Source: Vicinamibacterales bacterium (lineage in GTDB: Bacteria; Acidobacteriota; Vicinamibacteria; Vicinamibacterales; Fen-181). From it: 64,000 nucleotides of DNA. Positions 1 to 7,950 of this stretch are shown here, piece after piece. Within the stretch, counting starts at the first letter, position 1. Every line of letters begins with the position of its first letter. The notes below the pieces were generated by a model, which ran no database searches, was not told the DNA's origin, and was given only the letters and a program-made list of their open reading frames with translations. Where the stretch lies: contig DASXVO010000039.1 of assembly GCA_036504215.1 (NCBI GenBank), positions 1 to 64,000 of the forward strand. The letters are read 5' to 3'. A program made the translations under genes and the position numbers.

Positions 1-1
1 C

Positions 2-532
2 GTGGAGACGATCCAGCGACGCGAGATGTGGACGCATTCGATCCTGGCCGTGAAGCCCCTGGCGTCGAGCGCCATCATGACGAACAACATGAGCGTGGCG
101 TTCACGACATTCGCCCTCGGGATCACCGGCGGTCTCGGCACGATCTACATGATGGTGCTGAACGGCGTGATGATTGGCGTCATCGGGATGGCGTGCTGGC
201 TGGCGGGGATGAGCGTGGCGCTCTGGAGCTTCGTGGCGCCGCACGGCGTCCTCGAACTCCCGGCGATCTTCATCGCCGGCGGTGCGGGGCTGCGGGTCGG
301 CCTCGGCCTGCTGTTCCCGGGCACGTTGCCGCGTCGCGACTCGCTGGCCTCGGCCGGCACCGAAGCCGTGCGGCTGCTGGTCGGCGTCGTGCCAATCCTG
401 ATCCTCGCCGGCATCATCGAGGCCTTCATCTCGCCGACCGCCCTCGCGCCGTCGCTCAAGTTCCGAATGGCCGCCGCGCTGTTCGTCCTTCTGGTGTTCT
501 ACCTGTTCCGTCCGCTCGAATCACGGAGCTGA
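2..532 (+). CDS. SpoIIM-family (DUF95) integral membrane protein, 5' partial
   Basis: The gene enters from the left edge, so the true start lies outside the window. About 176 C-terminal residues are visible. They carry the family pattern: an NN-x-V-A-F-x-x-F-A-L-G-I-x-G-G-L-G-T segment near residue 28, then PHG-x-LELPA, an AGLRVGLGLLFPG stretch, and hydrophobic helices. SpoIIM-type proteins outside endospore formers usually sit beside MoxR/DUF58/DUF4350/DUF4129 genes, and exactly those genes lie just downstream here, but on the opposite strand and converging on this one. The role is unknown; participation in the same membrane complex is inference. Confidence 0.85.
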   Translation: METIQRREMWTHSILAVKPLASSAIMTNNMSVAFTTFALGITGGLGTIYMMVLNGVMIGVIGMACWLAGMSVALWSFVAPHGVLELPAIFIAGGAGLRVGLGLLFPGTLPRRDSLASAGTEAVRLLVGVVPILILAGIIEAFISPTALAPSLKFRMAAALFVLLVFYLFRPLESRS

Positions 533-548
533 CAAAGAACTCGCGGAG

Positions 549-643
549 CGCGCAGAGTCGGACGGATCCATGTCCGGTTGTCGCTTGTCCGAGTGCCTTG
601 GTGTCGAGGTCGCTGCAACGGATCCGTCCCTGCGTCCTCTGCG
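549..643. terminator. Inverted repeat between converging genes, possible bidirectional terminator
   Basis: A perfect 10-base inverted repeat (GGACGGATCC at 560-569, GGATCCGTCC at 620-629) is flanked by a second matching pair (CGCAGAG at 551-557, CTCTGCG at 637-643). Together they can fold into an interrupted stem filling the 129-base gap between two convergent genes. There is no clear U-tract, so the terminator role is inferred from position. The left arm also resembles low-complexity intergenic sequence seen elsewhere in the window. Confidence 0.4.
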
Positions 644-661
644 AGGTCTGTGCAGTTCTCC

Positions 662-2044
662 CTACAGCTGGTTGCGTGCCTTCACCGACAGGTAGGAATT
701 CACCAGCGTGGGCGACAGGGTGGCGGAGTCGGCTTCGAGCGCCAGAAGGCCCCGGTCGCGGAGGCGCGCCAGGAGCAGGTCGCGGCGCTGCAGCACTTCC
801 TGCGCGGCGGCCGCCTGGAACATCGCCGTCTCGTTCTCCGGATTGCGCGCGGCGAGCTCTCGCATGTCGGGCTGGCCGATGACGACGAAGAGGACGAGAT
901 GTCGAGGCATCATGCCCGAAGCCGCGTCGATGACTTCCGGCGTCATGGCCGTTTCGGCCAGGTCGGTCAGCCAGACGATTAGGCTGCGCCGCTTCTGGTC
1001 GCTGAGCAGGCGTCCGGCGGCCTGCAGATGATCGGCCTCGCCGGTTTCCTCCCGCACGGTGGCCAGTTCCGCCATCAGATTGCGCAGATGTGCGCTGCCG
1101 CGCGCGGCGGGTATCCGATTGCGGATTTCGCGGCCGTAGGCGAGCAGCCCGACGCGATCGCCAGACGCCAACGCGACCTGCGACAGGCCCAGCGCGGCGT
1201 TGACGGCGTAGTCGAGCTTGGTGAGATGGCCGACGCGGGCGCGCATCAGGCGGCCGGTGTCGATGACCAGCCAGACGGTCTGGCTGCGCTCGACCTGGTA
1301 GGTTCGCGTCACGAGCTTGCCGCGCCGCGCCGCCGCGGTCCAGCAGATGTCGCGGAACTCGTCTCCCTCGCGGTACTCGCGCAGGCTCTCGAACTCGCGG
1401 CCGGCCCCGCGCACCCGCATGTGGCGCTTCTCGAGCGCGATCTGCCGGCTTCTCACGAGATAGACCGACTGCCGCTTCGCCTCTTCGAGATTCGGATAGA
1501 CCCTGACCATCTGCGGCAACGCCGCACGCAGCCAGCGTTCGGCGAGTCGGAGCGGGCCCTGGCAGCGCAGGAACGCATCCCCGATCGGAACGTCACCGCG
1601 CGCGGTCGGCCGGATCGAGTACGACGCCGACGCCTGGCCCCGCGGCCTCACGGTCATCGTGACGAGCGGCGGCGCTCCGCGCAGCATGCTCGGCACGGCG
1701 TCGACGATCCCGACATGGACGAGCGTGGCGGATCCGTTGCGCAGCACCAGTGTGACAAACGACTCGACGGACAGCGCAGCCGGGGCGATCCAGCGCCGTT
1801 CGACGACCAACGGGCGGGCACGGAAGACCTGCGCGAGGTCGATCGCCCACGCCAACAGGACCAGGGCGTCCCATGCGAGCATCGCCCAGATCAGACGCAG
1901 GTCGAAAAACGCGGGCAGCGACCAGAACAGACCGGCGCCGAGCAGCAGGAGCACGCGGCGGCCGAACGCCACCCCACACCACGTGTGTGGCCGCGCCTCC
2001 GCCTCCACCGCCGGCGCGATCAGCCGGTCGGACGCGGCGTTCAC
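662..2044 (-). CDS. DUF58 domain-containing protein (MoxR partner)
   Basis: This 460-residue protein has two hydrophobic segments near residues 28-70 and then a beta-rich region. The DUF58 core follows: GREFESLREYREGDEFRDI, then W-T-A-A-A-R-R-GKLV-x-R-x-Y-x-V-E, leading into a VWA-like fold with W-L-V-I-D-T-G. DUF58 proteins are co-encoded with MoxR AAA+ ATPases and are thought to be their clients or adaptors. The ATG overlaps the moxR stop by four bases (ATGA), so the two are translationally coupled. The protein probably sits in the inner membrane. The family is clear; the process it serves is not. Confidence 0.9.
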   Translation of the reverse strand: MNAASDRLIAPAVEAEARPHTWCGVAFGRRVLLLLGAGLFWSLPAFFDLRLIWAMLAWDALVLLAWAIDLAQVFRARPLVVERRWIAPAALSVESFVTLVLRNGSATLVHVGIVDAVPSMLRGAPPLVTMTVRPRGQASASYSIRPTARGDVPIGDAFLRCQGPLRLAERWLRAALPQMVRVYPNLEEAKRQSVYLVRSRQIALEKRHMRVRGAGREFESLREYREGDEFRDICWTAAARRGKLVTRTYQVERSQTVWLVIDTGRLMRARVGHLTKLDYAVNAALGLSQVALASGDRVGLLAYGREIRNRIPAARGSAHLRNLMAELATVREETGEADHLQAAGRLLSDQKRRSLIVWLTDLAETAMTPEVIDAASGMMPRHLVLFVVIGQPDMRELAARNPENETAMFQAAAAQEVLQRRDLLLARLRDRGLLALEADSATLSPTLVNSYLSVKARNQL

Positions 2045-2988
2045 CGCGGGACCTCGACCGCGCGGATCACGTCCTGCAGCACCTGGTCCGGCGTGAGACC
2101 CTCGAGGTCGGCCTCGGGCTTGAGCACGATGCGGTGTCTCAGCACGGGCCCCGCCGCCGACTTCACGTCATCGGGGATCAGGTAGTCACGGCCGTCCATC
2201 GCCGCGATCGCCTTCGATACCGCCATCAGGCTGACGGCGGCGCGGGGGCTCGCGCCGAGCGACAGCGAGGGCCAGTCGCGCGTGCGCCGGACGATTTGCA
2301 CGAGGTAGGTGAAGAGCGCTTCCTCCACCGTGACAGCGTGAACCTCCTTCCGGGCCTCCGCGAGAAGCGCCGGCTCGACGGCCGAGAGCGACATCTGATC
2401 GAGCAGGCGCGAATCGAACCCGGCCTGCACGTTGGCCAGCAACTGGACCTCCGCGGTCGCCTCGGGATACGGCACACGGATCTTCAGCAGGAAGCGATCG
2501 AGCTGCGCTTCCGGCAGCGGGTAGGTGCCCTCGAACTCCACGGGATTCTGTGTCGCAAACACGGTGAACGCCGCACCGAGCGGGTAGCGCGTGCCGTCGA
2601 TCGTCACCTGCCGCTCTTCCATGCACTCGAGCAGCGCCGCCTGCGTACGGGGCGGCATCCGGTTCACCTCGTCCACGAGCAGCAGGTCGGTGAAGACCGG
2701 TCCCTGATGGAGCTGAAACGTGCTGGTGGCCAGGTTCAGGACGTTGGTGCCGACGATATCGGCCGGCATCAGGTCGGACGTGCACTGGATGCGCTGGAAT
2801 TCCAGCTTCAGCAGGCGCGACAGCGTCTTGACCGCCAGCGTCTTCGCGATGCCAGGCACCCCTTCGACCAGCGCATGTCCCTGGCAGAGCAACGCCACGA
2901 GGCACTGGTCGCACAACTGCTCCTGCCCGACAACGACGCGAGACATCTGGGCCCGCACATGGTCAACGAGGACGGAAACGGAAGACAT
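2041..2988 (-). CDS. MoxR-family AAA+ ATPase
   Basis: This 315-residue AAA+ ATPase has a Walker A variant GVPGIAKT at residues 43-50, Walker B LLLVDEVNR near 102-110, and the MoxR-typical segment P-P-R-T-Q-x-A-L-L-E-x-M-E-E immediately after it. FATQNPVEFEGTYPLPEAQLDRF contains the sensor region. MoxR ATPases are chaperone-like remodelers that act with VWA/DUF58 proteins. It overlaps the DUF58 gene by four bases. Upstream, toward DUF4350, the intercistronic gap is filled by a long snap-back repeat array, so co-transcription with the upstream genes would have to pass through a large RNA hairpin. Confidence 0.93.
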   Translation of the reverse strand: MSSVSVLVDHVRAQMSRVVVGQEQLCDQCLVALLCQGHALVEGVPGIAKTLAVKTLSRLLKLEFQRIQCTSDLMPADIVGTNVLNLATSTFQLHQGPVFTDLLLVDEVNRMPPRTQAALLECMEERQVTIDGTRYPLGAAFTVFATQNPVEFEGTYPLPEAQLDRFLLKIRVPYPEATAEVQLLANVQAGFDSRLLDQMSLSAVEPALLAEARKEVHAVTVEEALFTYLVQIVRRTRDWPSLSLGASPRAAVSLMAVSKAIAAMDGRDYLIPDDVKSAAGPVLRHRIVLKPEADLEGLTPDQVLQDVIRAVEVPR

Positions 2989-3005
2989 GAATACTCCCTT
3001 ACGAT

Positions 3006-3236
3006 GTTGGTGCTGAAGGTGCTGGAGGTGCTGCGGGTGCTACGGGTGCTGGTGCTGGGGGTGCCGGGGGTGCTGCGGGTGCTGCAGGTGCGCAGCCGGC
3101 AGCACCGCACCTGCAGCACCAGCAGCACCAGCAGCACCAGCAGCACCTGCAGCACCCGCAGCACCAGCAGCACTTGTAGCACCTTCAGCACCGCACCTGC
3201 GGCACGATCAGCACCTGTAGCACCTTCAGCACCTGT
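3006..3236. repeat. Snap-back minisatellite array A (GGTGCTGNN units)
   Basis: About nine 9-base units of the form GGTGCTGNN run rightwards from about 3008 to 3094. The sequence then switches to the reverse complement form (NNCAGCACC) for about fifteen units up to about 3236, followed by a run of ten or more C. The two halves can pair into a long imperfect hairpin. The array lies between moxR and the DUF4350 gene on the minus strand. The last codons and the stop of the DUF4350 gene fall inside it (TGA at 3228-3226). Arrays of the same build occur near 52.6 and 62.4 kb. The function is unknown. Confidence 0.85.
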
Positions 3237-4401
3237 CCCCCCCCCCCGCCCTCCGTGCAGCCTGAGTCCCTCCGGCCAGCCGATAGAGCGCCTGCACCAT
3301 CCGCAGCGCCTCTTTTGCGCCGAGGTTCGGGTTGTCGCGCGCCGCTTGGCAACGGCGGAGCGTCGGAGCGAACGAGTCGTCCTCGACGTGCCAGCGTTCG
3401 CGAAGCGCGCGTTCCAGATCTTCGACGGGTGTGTTGATGGCCATCCCGAGCCGCCGGCACAGCTGATAGCGAAAGCGCTGGTGGCAGATGTCCACTGCCA
3501 CCGAGGCCGCGTTGGCGTGCTGGTACAGCCCCCCGAGCGTCTGCACGAACTCGAGCGGCGACAGCCGCACGTCGGCGAGTGGCGCCAGCACGGGACCGCT
3601 GCGCCTGGCGAAGGTCACGAGCACCGCCAGCGCCAGGATCGCGCCCTGCGCGCCGAGCCAGACGAGCGGCGTTCGAACGGCCGACCGGCCGGTCGATTCC
3701 TGGTAGCCGTGGAAGTACTCGTCCCACAGGATCTGCCGGCCCTCGCGCTCGCCGAGGCACGCCAGGAAGAACTCGAGGTTCGCGGTCTCGCGGAGGCCCG
3801 CGTTGGTGAGTGGCGTGGCCGACGCCCACCAGATGATCTCGCCCTTCCCCATGCCGTATCGCACGGCCACGATTCGCCGTTCCGCGGTGTAGAGCGGTGT
3901 CGCCGACGTCTGCTCGGCCCAGTAGGCGCGGGCGACGAGCGTAATCTCGCGGGCCGCGCGTGTCGGGCCGGCTGGTGACACGGCCGTGGCCTTCTCCCAC
4001 GTGAGCACCCACGGGCGCGGCACGATGGACGCCTCGGGCAGGAAGGCTCCGGCCATCGGGCCGGTGGCCACCACGCGCCCCCCTGACTCGACGAAGAGAC
4101 GAAGTCGGGCGGTATCCCGCTCGGTCGGTGCGCCCGTCGGCTCCGCGAGCACGAGCGTCGTCCTGCTCGGATCGGGCAGTTGCCGCAACTCGCGCTCCCA
4201 CCGCGTGACGCGGTAGCCCATGTCCTGCAGCAGGAGGTATGCAGCCCTGGCACCCGCCGATGCCGTGGAATACGTCGTCGGCACCTCGCTCTTCACGCCC
4301 TGGCCGGGCGTGAGGAAGATGGCGCCCATGACGAGGGCCAGGAACACCAGGCCGACCATCAGCAGCGTCCGGCGGTCGCTGCGATTCAGCGCGGTCGACA
4401 T
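3226..4401 (-). CDS. DUF4350 domain-containing membrane protein
   Basis: This 391-residue protein has one N-terminal transmembrane helix (about 11-31). Next comes a periplasmic domain resembling DUF4350: Y-S-T-A-S-A-G-A-R-A-A-Y-L-L-L-Q-D-M-G-Y, then LRLFVESGGRVVATGP. A second helix lies near residues 245-262 and a cytoplasmic tail follows. It belongs to the MoxR/DUF58/DUF4129 locus. Its start overlaps the end of the DUF4129 gene by 16 bases. The final residues (G-D-R-C) and stop are supplied by the C-tract and edge of repeat array A, so the repeat has probably reset the 3' end of this gene. The biochemical role is unknown. Confidence 0.85.
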   Translation of the reverse strand: MSTALNRSDRRTLLMVGLVFLALVMGAIFLTPGQGVKSEVPTTYSTASAGARAAYLLLQDMGYRVTRWERELRQLPDPSRTTLVLAEPTGAPTERDTARLRLFVESGGRVVATGPMAGAFLPEASIVPRPWVLTWEKATAVSPAGPTRAAREITLVARAYWAEQTSATPLYTAERRIVAVRYGMGKGEIIWWASATPLTNAGLRETANLEFFLACLGEREGRQILWDEYFHGYQESTGRSAVRTPLVWLGAQGAILALAVLVTFARRSGPVLAPLADVRLSPLEFVQTLGGLYQHANAASVAVDICHQRFRYQLCRRLGMAINTPVEDLERALRERWHVEDDSFAPTLRRCQAARDNPNLGAKEALRMVQALYRLAGGTQAARRAGGGDRC

Positions 4402-5336
4402 CCGAGCTTCTCCAGACTCGAGATGGCGCGTTCGAACGTCCCGCCGTCCGCGGCCTGCCGTGCATACCAGGCTAGCTCGAACGTGCGGGTGAGCGCCGAG
4501 AGCGCGGGCCGATGCTCGTGGTCGACGGGAAGGAGGCGCAGGTATTCGCGCGGCGTGCGCGCCCGGTCCGGCGGCCAGACGCGCGTCGATTCGAGGAACG
4601 AGATGCCCGCCCAGTACGCCAGGCGAACGGCGTCACGCCAGCGGCCCTCATCGGCGGCAGCCCTGGCGTCGGCCAGCCAGAGACTCCACCCCCTGGCAGA
4701 GACGGGGAGCGCCTCCGGCAGGATCGACTCGACGCGGGCCGCCCGCCGGAAGCCTCGGTAGACCCAGACCGCCATGACGATCACGGCGACGACGGCCAGT
4801 CCGTAGACGACGACGCGTCCGATCGTCGGGATCGCGGACGATCCCATCATCCGTTCCAGCAGGCCGACGACCAAGCCGAGGGCCGCCTGCTTGAGGCGCT
4901 CGATCCACGTGGGGCCGTGGATCCCCGCGAACTCCGGCCGCGAGAGGATCTGCTCGAGCCGCGCGCGGACCGGCCGAGCGTCGGCGGGCGCCGCCTGGTA
5001 GGCATCGAGTTCGTCACGCAAACGGAGCATCCGCTCCCGGATCGCCAGGACCCGCCGAGCGCCGGGCCGCTGCTGCAGCTCGCGAAGGTCGCGACGCAGC
5101 GAGGCGGTCGAGATCTCGAACACCGTCGAGCCATCGCGGATCTGCCAGGTGTCCGGGAGGCTGGCGACGATCGCGGGCACCTCGGATGGGCGCTGTTCGA
5201 CCCGGTCACACGCCGCCAGCACGCGATCGAGTTCGGCGCGGTAGGCGGCTGGCGACAGGGGTGCTCCGGCGCCCTGGGCGCCGACGGGTAACAGCAGCAA
5301 GACGACGAGCGGGCAGGCGCTCAGGGTGGCGTTCAT
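4386..5336 (-). CDS. DUF4129 domain-containing membrane protein
   Basis: The 316-residue product has an N-terminal signal peptide (VLLLLPVGAQGAGA). A periplasmic helical region follows, then one transmembrane helix near residues 180-200 (VVVYGLAVVAVIVMAVWVY). The cytoplasmic tail has DUF4129-like features: a W-R-D-A-V-R-L-A-Y-W motif, then R-T-P-R-E-Y-L-R-L and F-E-x-A-W-Y-A. A longer upstream reading frame exists but is an out-of-frame shadow of the next gene. The ATG at 5336 overlaps that gene's stop (ATGA), which supports this start. DUF4129 is a regular member of MoxR/DUF58/DUF4350 operons. Confidence 0.85.
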   Translation of the reverse strand: MNATLSACPLVVLLLLPVGAQGAGAPLSPAAYRAELDRVLAACDRVEQRPSEVPAIVASLPDTWQIRDGSTVFEISTASLRRDLRELQQRPGARRVLAIRERMLRLRDELDAYQAAPADARPVRARLEQILSRPEFAGIHGPTWIERLKQAALGLVVGLLERMMGSSAIPTIGRVVVYGLAVVAVIVMAVWVYRGFRRAARVESILPEALPVSARGWSLWLADARAAADEGRWRDAVRLAYWAGISFLESTRVWPPDRARTPREYLRLLPVDHEHRPALSALTRTFELAWYARQAADGGTFERAISSLEKLGCRPR

Positions 5337-6166
5337 GCGCCCGTGAACGGTGCCGGCGCGCCGTCGGCTGGCCGGCCGTCGATGGCTGACATCATCAACT
5401 CGAGGTCGAACGCTTCTTTCCGGACGCGTTCGTCGTAGTACAGCAGCGAGAACGCGATCGTCATGAGCGGTCCGACCAGGCACTGCGTGAGGAACGACCC
5501 GACGGCCGACGCCACCTGCACCCACGCGTTCACGGCCGTCATATCGCCGCCCGAGTAGAGGAATCCGATGATGCCGATCGGCACGTTGACGACCATCGAG
5601 ACGATCCAGACGAGCACCACGAAGAGGACGTAGATGACCGCCACGCGGCCGCGGTCGCCTTTTGTCAGATCCGCGCTTCGGCTGGCGGCATCGAGCATGC
5701 TGCGCTCCTCGAGGACCGCGACGGGGATGGCCACGGCCCACATCAGCGACAGGATGATGCCGGGGACGATGAGCAGGATCAGGCCGAGGGCGACGCCCAG
5801 GCCGATCACGATCATCGTGATGGCCAGCGACACGATGCGCCCGCGGATGTGCGACAGCGCGTCCACGACCGTGACCGGGCGATCGAGGTAGACGTGCGAG
5901 ACGGCCACGACGGTCGCTCCCTGCGATGCCGCGGTGACGGCCAGCATGGTCAGGAGAGTCACCGGCAGCCACAGCAGGGTGGCGCCGAGGTCCAGGGGAC
6001 CGGCCGGCTTGGGCAGGATCGCGATGCCGACGAGCTGCACCGCAAGGATGACGAGGTGCGTGACCGCAATGATGCCGACAAACAGCGGGAAGTGGCTGCG
6101 GTAGAGCAGGAACGTCCGGTCGAGGAGTTCGCCGGTGCTGAGCGGGCGGAGGGCGGGTGTGGGCAT
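5333..6166 (-). CDS. Multi-pass membrane protein resembling the GlpQ membrane-domain family
   Basis: The product is about 277 residues with roughly six hydrophobic helices. The N-terminus reads LSTGELLDRTFLLYRSHFPLF, which is typical of proteins annotated as glycerophosphoryl diester phosphodiesterase membrane domain or DUF975-like. Near the middle is VPGIILSLMWAVAIPVAVLE. No catalytic domain is present. It appears to be the first gene of the minus-strand operon leading to the DUF4129, DUF4350, MoxR and DUF58 genes. The ATG at 6166 was chosen; a GTG at 6184 is also open. The role is unknown, possibly a membrane scaffold of the locus. Confidence 0.75.
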   Translation of the reverse strand: MPTPALRPLSTGELLDRTFLLYRSHFPLFVGIIAVTHLVILAVQLVGIAILPKPAGPLDLGATLLWLPVTLLTMLAVTAASQGATVVAVSHVYLDRPVTVVDALSHIRGRIVSLAITMIVIGLGVALGLILLIVPGIILSLMWAVAIPVAVLEERSMLDAASRSADLTKGDRGRVAVIYVLFVVLVWIVSMVVNVPIGIIGFLYSGGDMTAVNAWVQVASAVGSFLTQCLVGPLMTIAFSLLYYDERVRKEAFDLELMMSAIDGRPADGAPAPFTGA

Positions 6167-6197
6167 TGGGGCGGATAGTAGCACAGAGAATAGGGTG

Positions 6198-6206
6198 TGC
6201 TATCCT
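6198..6206 (+). promoter_or_regulatory. Extended -10 element for the C69 peptidase gene
   Basis: TGCTATCCT fits the extended -10 pattern TG-n-TAnnnT and lies 45 bases before the start codon. No good -35 box is visible at 17-18 bases. The same TGnTAnnnT form recurs before several other genes in the window. Confidence 0.4.
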
Positions 6207-6250
6207 CTGCGGCGACTGCGACGGTTCGACCGATTCCGCAAGGAGTTTCC

Positions 6251-7843
6251 ATGCGTCATCAGCGTGTGTCACTGGCCTTCATCGTAGTGGCGGCGGCCGG
6301 CCTGGTCGTCATGCCGGGGACGGCGGCCAGGCAGCAGGACCAGAGTGTTCTCACCTGTCCCACCTGCGAGAGTTGCACGAGCGTACTGGTCGGGAAGGCG
6401 GCGTCGGTTGACGGGGCGACGATGACCTCGCACTCGTGCGACAGCACGACCGACCGCACCTGGATGAACATTGTCCCGAACCAGAAGCACAAGCCCGGTG
6501 AGATGGCGAAGGTGTACTACGAGCCCAAGCGCACGAAGGGGCCGGACGAGCCGGATCGCGTCGAGACGGGGGAGATCCCACAGGTGCCGGAGACGTACGC
6601 GTACTTGAACTCCGCCTACCCGATCATGAACGAGCACCAACTCGCCATCGGCGAGACGACGTTCGGCGGGAAGCGGCAGATGGTCAGCGACAAGGGGATC
6701 ATCGACTGCCCGGAGTTGTATCGACTCGTGCTGGAGCGGGCGAAGACTGCGCGCGAGGCGATCCGGATCGCCGACGAGCTGACGAGGAAGTACGGCTACA
6801 ACGACTACGGGGAGGCCTTCACATTCGCCGATACCAAAGAAGTCTGGATCTTCGAGATCGTCGGGCCGGGCCCGGGCAAAGTGGGCGCGGTGTGGGCGGC
6901 CGTTCGGATCCCTGACGATCACGTGTTCGTGTCGGCCAACGCGCCACGAATCCGCAAGCTCGACCTGAACGACAAGGACCACTACCTGGCCTCGGACAAC
7001 ATCCTCACGGTTGCCGAGGAGTTGGGTTTCTGGAGCCCGAAGAGCGGCGACGCGTTCGAGTTCTGCACGGTCTACGGGGCGCGGACGGCGATGGGGAGCC
7101 GCCGGCGCGAGTGGCGCGCGCTCAGCCGGATTGCTCCGTCGCTGAAACTCGATCCGAACTCGGAGAACTACCCGCTGTCGGTCAAGGCCGAGAAGAAGCT
7201 GTCGGTGAAGGACGTCCTCGACATCTTCCGGGACACCTACCAGGACACGCCATTCGACATGACGCGATCGCTCATCAAGGTGTCGAAGGACGGGAAGGTC
7301 GGGAAGAACCCAGTCGCCAATCCCTTCATGAGCAACGACTATCTCGAGATCTTCAACATCACCTCCGAGCGGACGATCGCGTGCAAGCGCGCGACCTATC
7401 TGCAGATCACGCAGTCGCGCGACTGGCTGCCGAATCCGGTCGGCGGCGTGGTGTGGCTGGGCTACGACAATCCGATGACGACGCCGCATACGCCGTTCTA
7501 CATCGGGATTGCGCAGATGCCGGCGTCCTACATGGTCGATGGGCGCGAGCGCTTCCGCCGAGACTCGGCCTGGTGGGCCTATCGCCAGGTGAGCCAACTG
7601 GCGACGCTGCGCTGGCAGGATATGGTCAAGGACGTCCAGCAGGTCTGGGAGCCGATCGAGACGAAGGCGTTCGCGGATCAGGTCAAGGTCGAGGAAGAGG
7701 CCGTGCGTCTGTTGAAGCAGGATCCGCAGAAGGGGCGCGAGTACCTCACGAAGTACTCGCACGACATCGCCAACAACGCGGTGAACGCCTACTGGAAGCT
7801 GGCGGACGATCTCTGGACGAAGTACACGAACTACTTCCACTGA
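6251..7843 (+). CDS. Secreted C69-family dipeptidase (U34/PepD-like)
   Basis: The 530-residue product starts at an ATG preceded by AAGGAGTTTCC, a strong ribosome binding site. Residues 1-27 form a signal peptide. The segment S-C-T-S-V-L-V-G-K-A-A-S-V-D-G-A-T-M matches the start of mature PepD-type dipeptidases, where the Cys (here Cys42) becomes the N-terminal nucleophile after processing. Farther on, AYPIMNEHQLAIGE and the GEAFTFADTKEVWIFE stretch are also family features. It probably hydrolyses dipeptides in the periplasm or outside the cell. Two more Cys pairs before Cys42 are unusual. Other secreted peptidases follow, which suggests a protein-scavenging lifestyle. Confidence 0.9.
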   Translation: MRHQRVSLAFIVVAAAGLVVMPGTAARQQDQSVLTCPTCESCTSVLVGKAASVDGATMTSHSCDSTTDRTWMNIVPNQKHKPGEMAKVYYEPKRTKGPDEPDRVETGEIPQVPETYAYLNSAYPIMNEHQLAIGETTFGGKRQMVSDKGIIDCPELYRLVLERAKTAREAIRIADELTRKYGYNDYGEAFTFADTKEVWIFEIVGPGPGKVGAVWAAVRIPDDHVFVSANAPRIRKLDLNDKDHYLASDNILTVAEELGFWSPKSGDAFEFCTVYGARTAMGSRRREWRALSRIAPSLKLDPNSENYPLSVKAEKKLSVKDVLDIFRDTYQDTPFDMTRSLIKVSKDGKVGKNPVANPFMSNDYLEIFNITSERTIACKRATYLQITQSRDWLPNPVGGVVWLGYDNPMTTPHTPFYIGIAQMPASYMVDGRERFRRDSAWWAYRQVSQLATLRWQDMVKDVQQVWEPIETKAFADQVKVEEEAVRLLKQDPQKGREYLTKYSHDIANNAVNAYWKLADDLWTKYTNYFH

Positions 7844-7950
7844 TCACGGTTTCGACACTGAGGCTCGATTCCCCCTGTCCTTTGCGGCTGCCGGCCGACC
7901 GCGCGGACAGGGCTCTGCGTGCTCTGTGTCATTCGCAAGGGGAGATCCAC

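Noticed and set aside
2808-3191. Minus-strand frame reading array A as a Val/Leu-rich hydrophobic protein
   Set aside because: The composition is a direct product of the GGTGCTG repeat, and the frame runs into moxR out of frame.
1873-3978. Long plus-strand open frame of about 700 codons
   Set aside because: It is antisense to the DUF58, MoxR and DUF4350 genes, has an Arg/His-rich shadow composition, and reads the repeat array as Ser/Thr runs; typical of GC-rich DNA.
5337-6272. Upstream extension of the DUF4129 frame
   Set aside because: It overlaps the multi-pass membrane protein gene in another frame, and the ATGA overlap at 5333-5336 gives a clear start.
6269-7840. Large minus-strand open frame opposite the C69 peptidase
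   Set aside because: It is a shadow of a well-supported gene; its sequence is Arg/His/Leu-rich with no domain.
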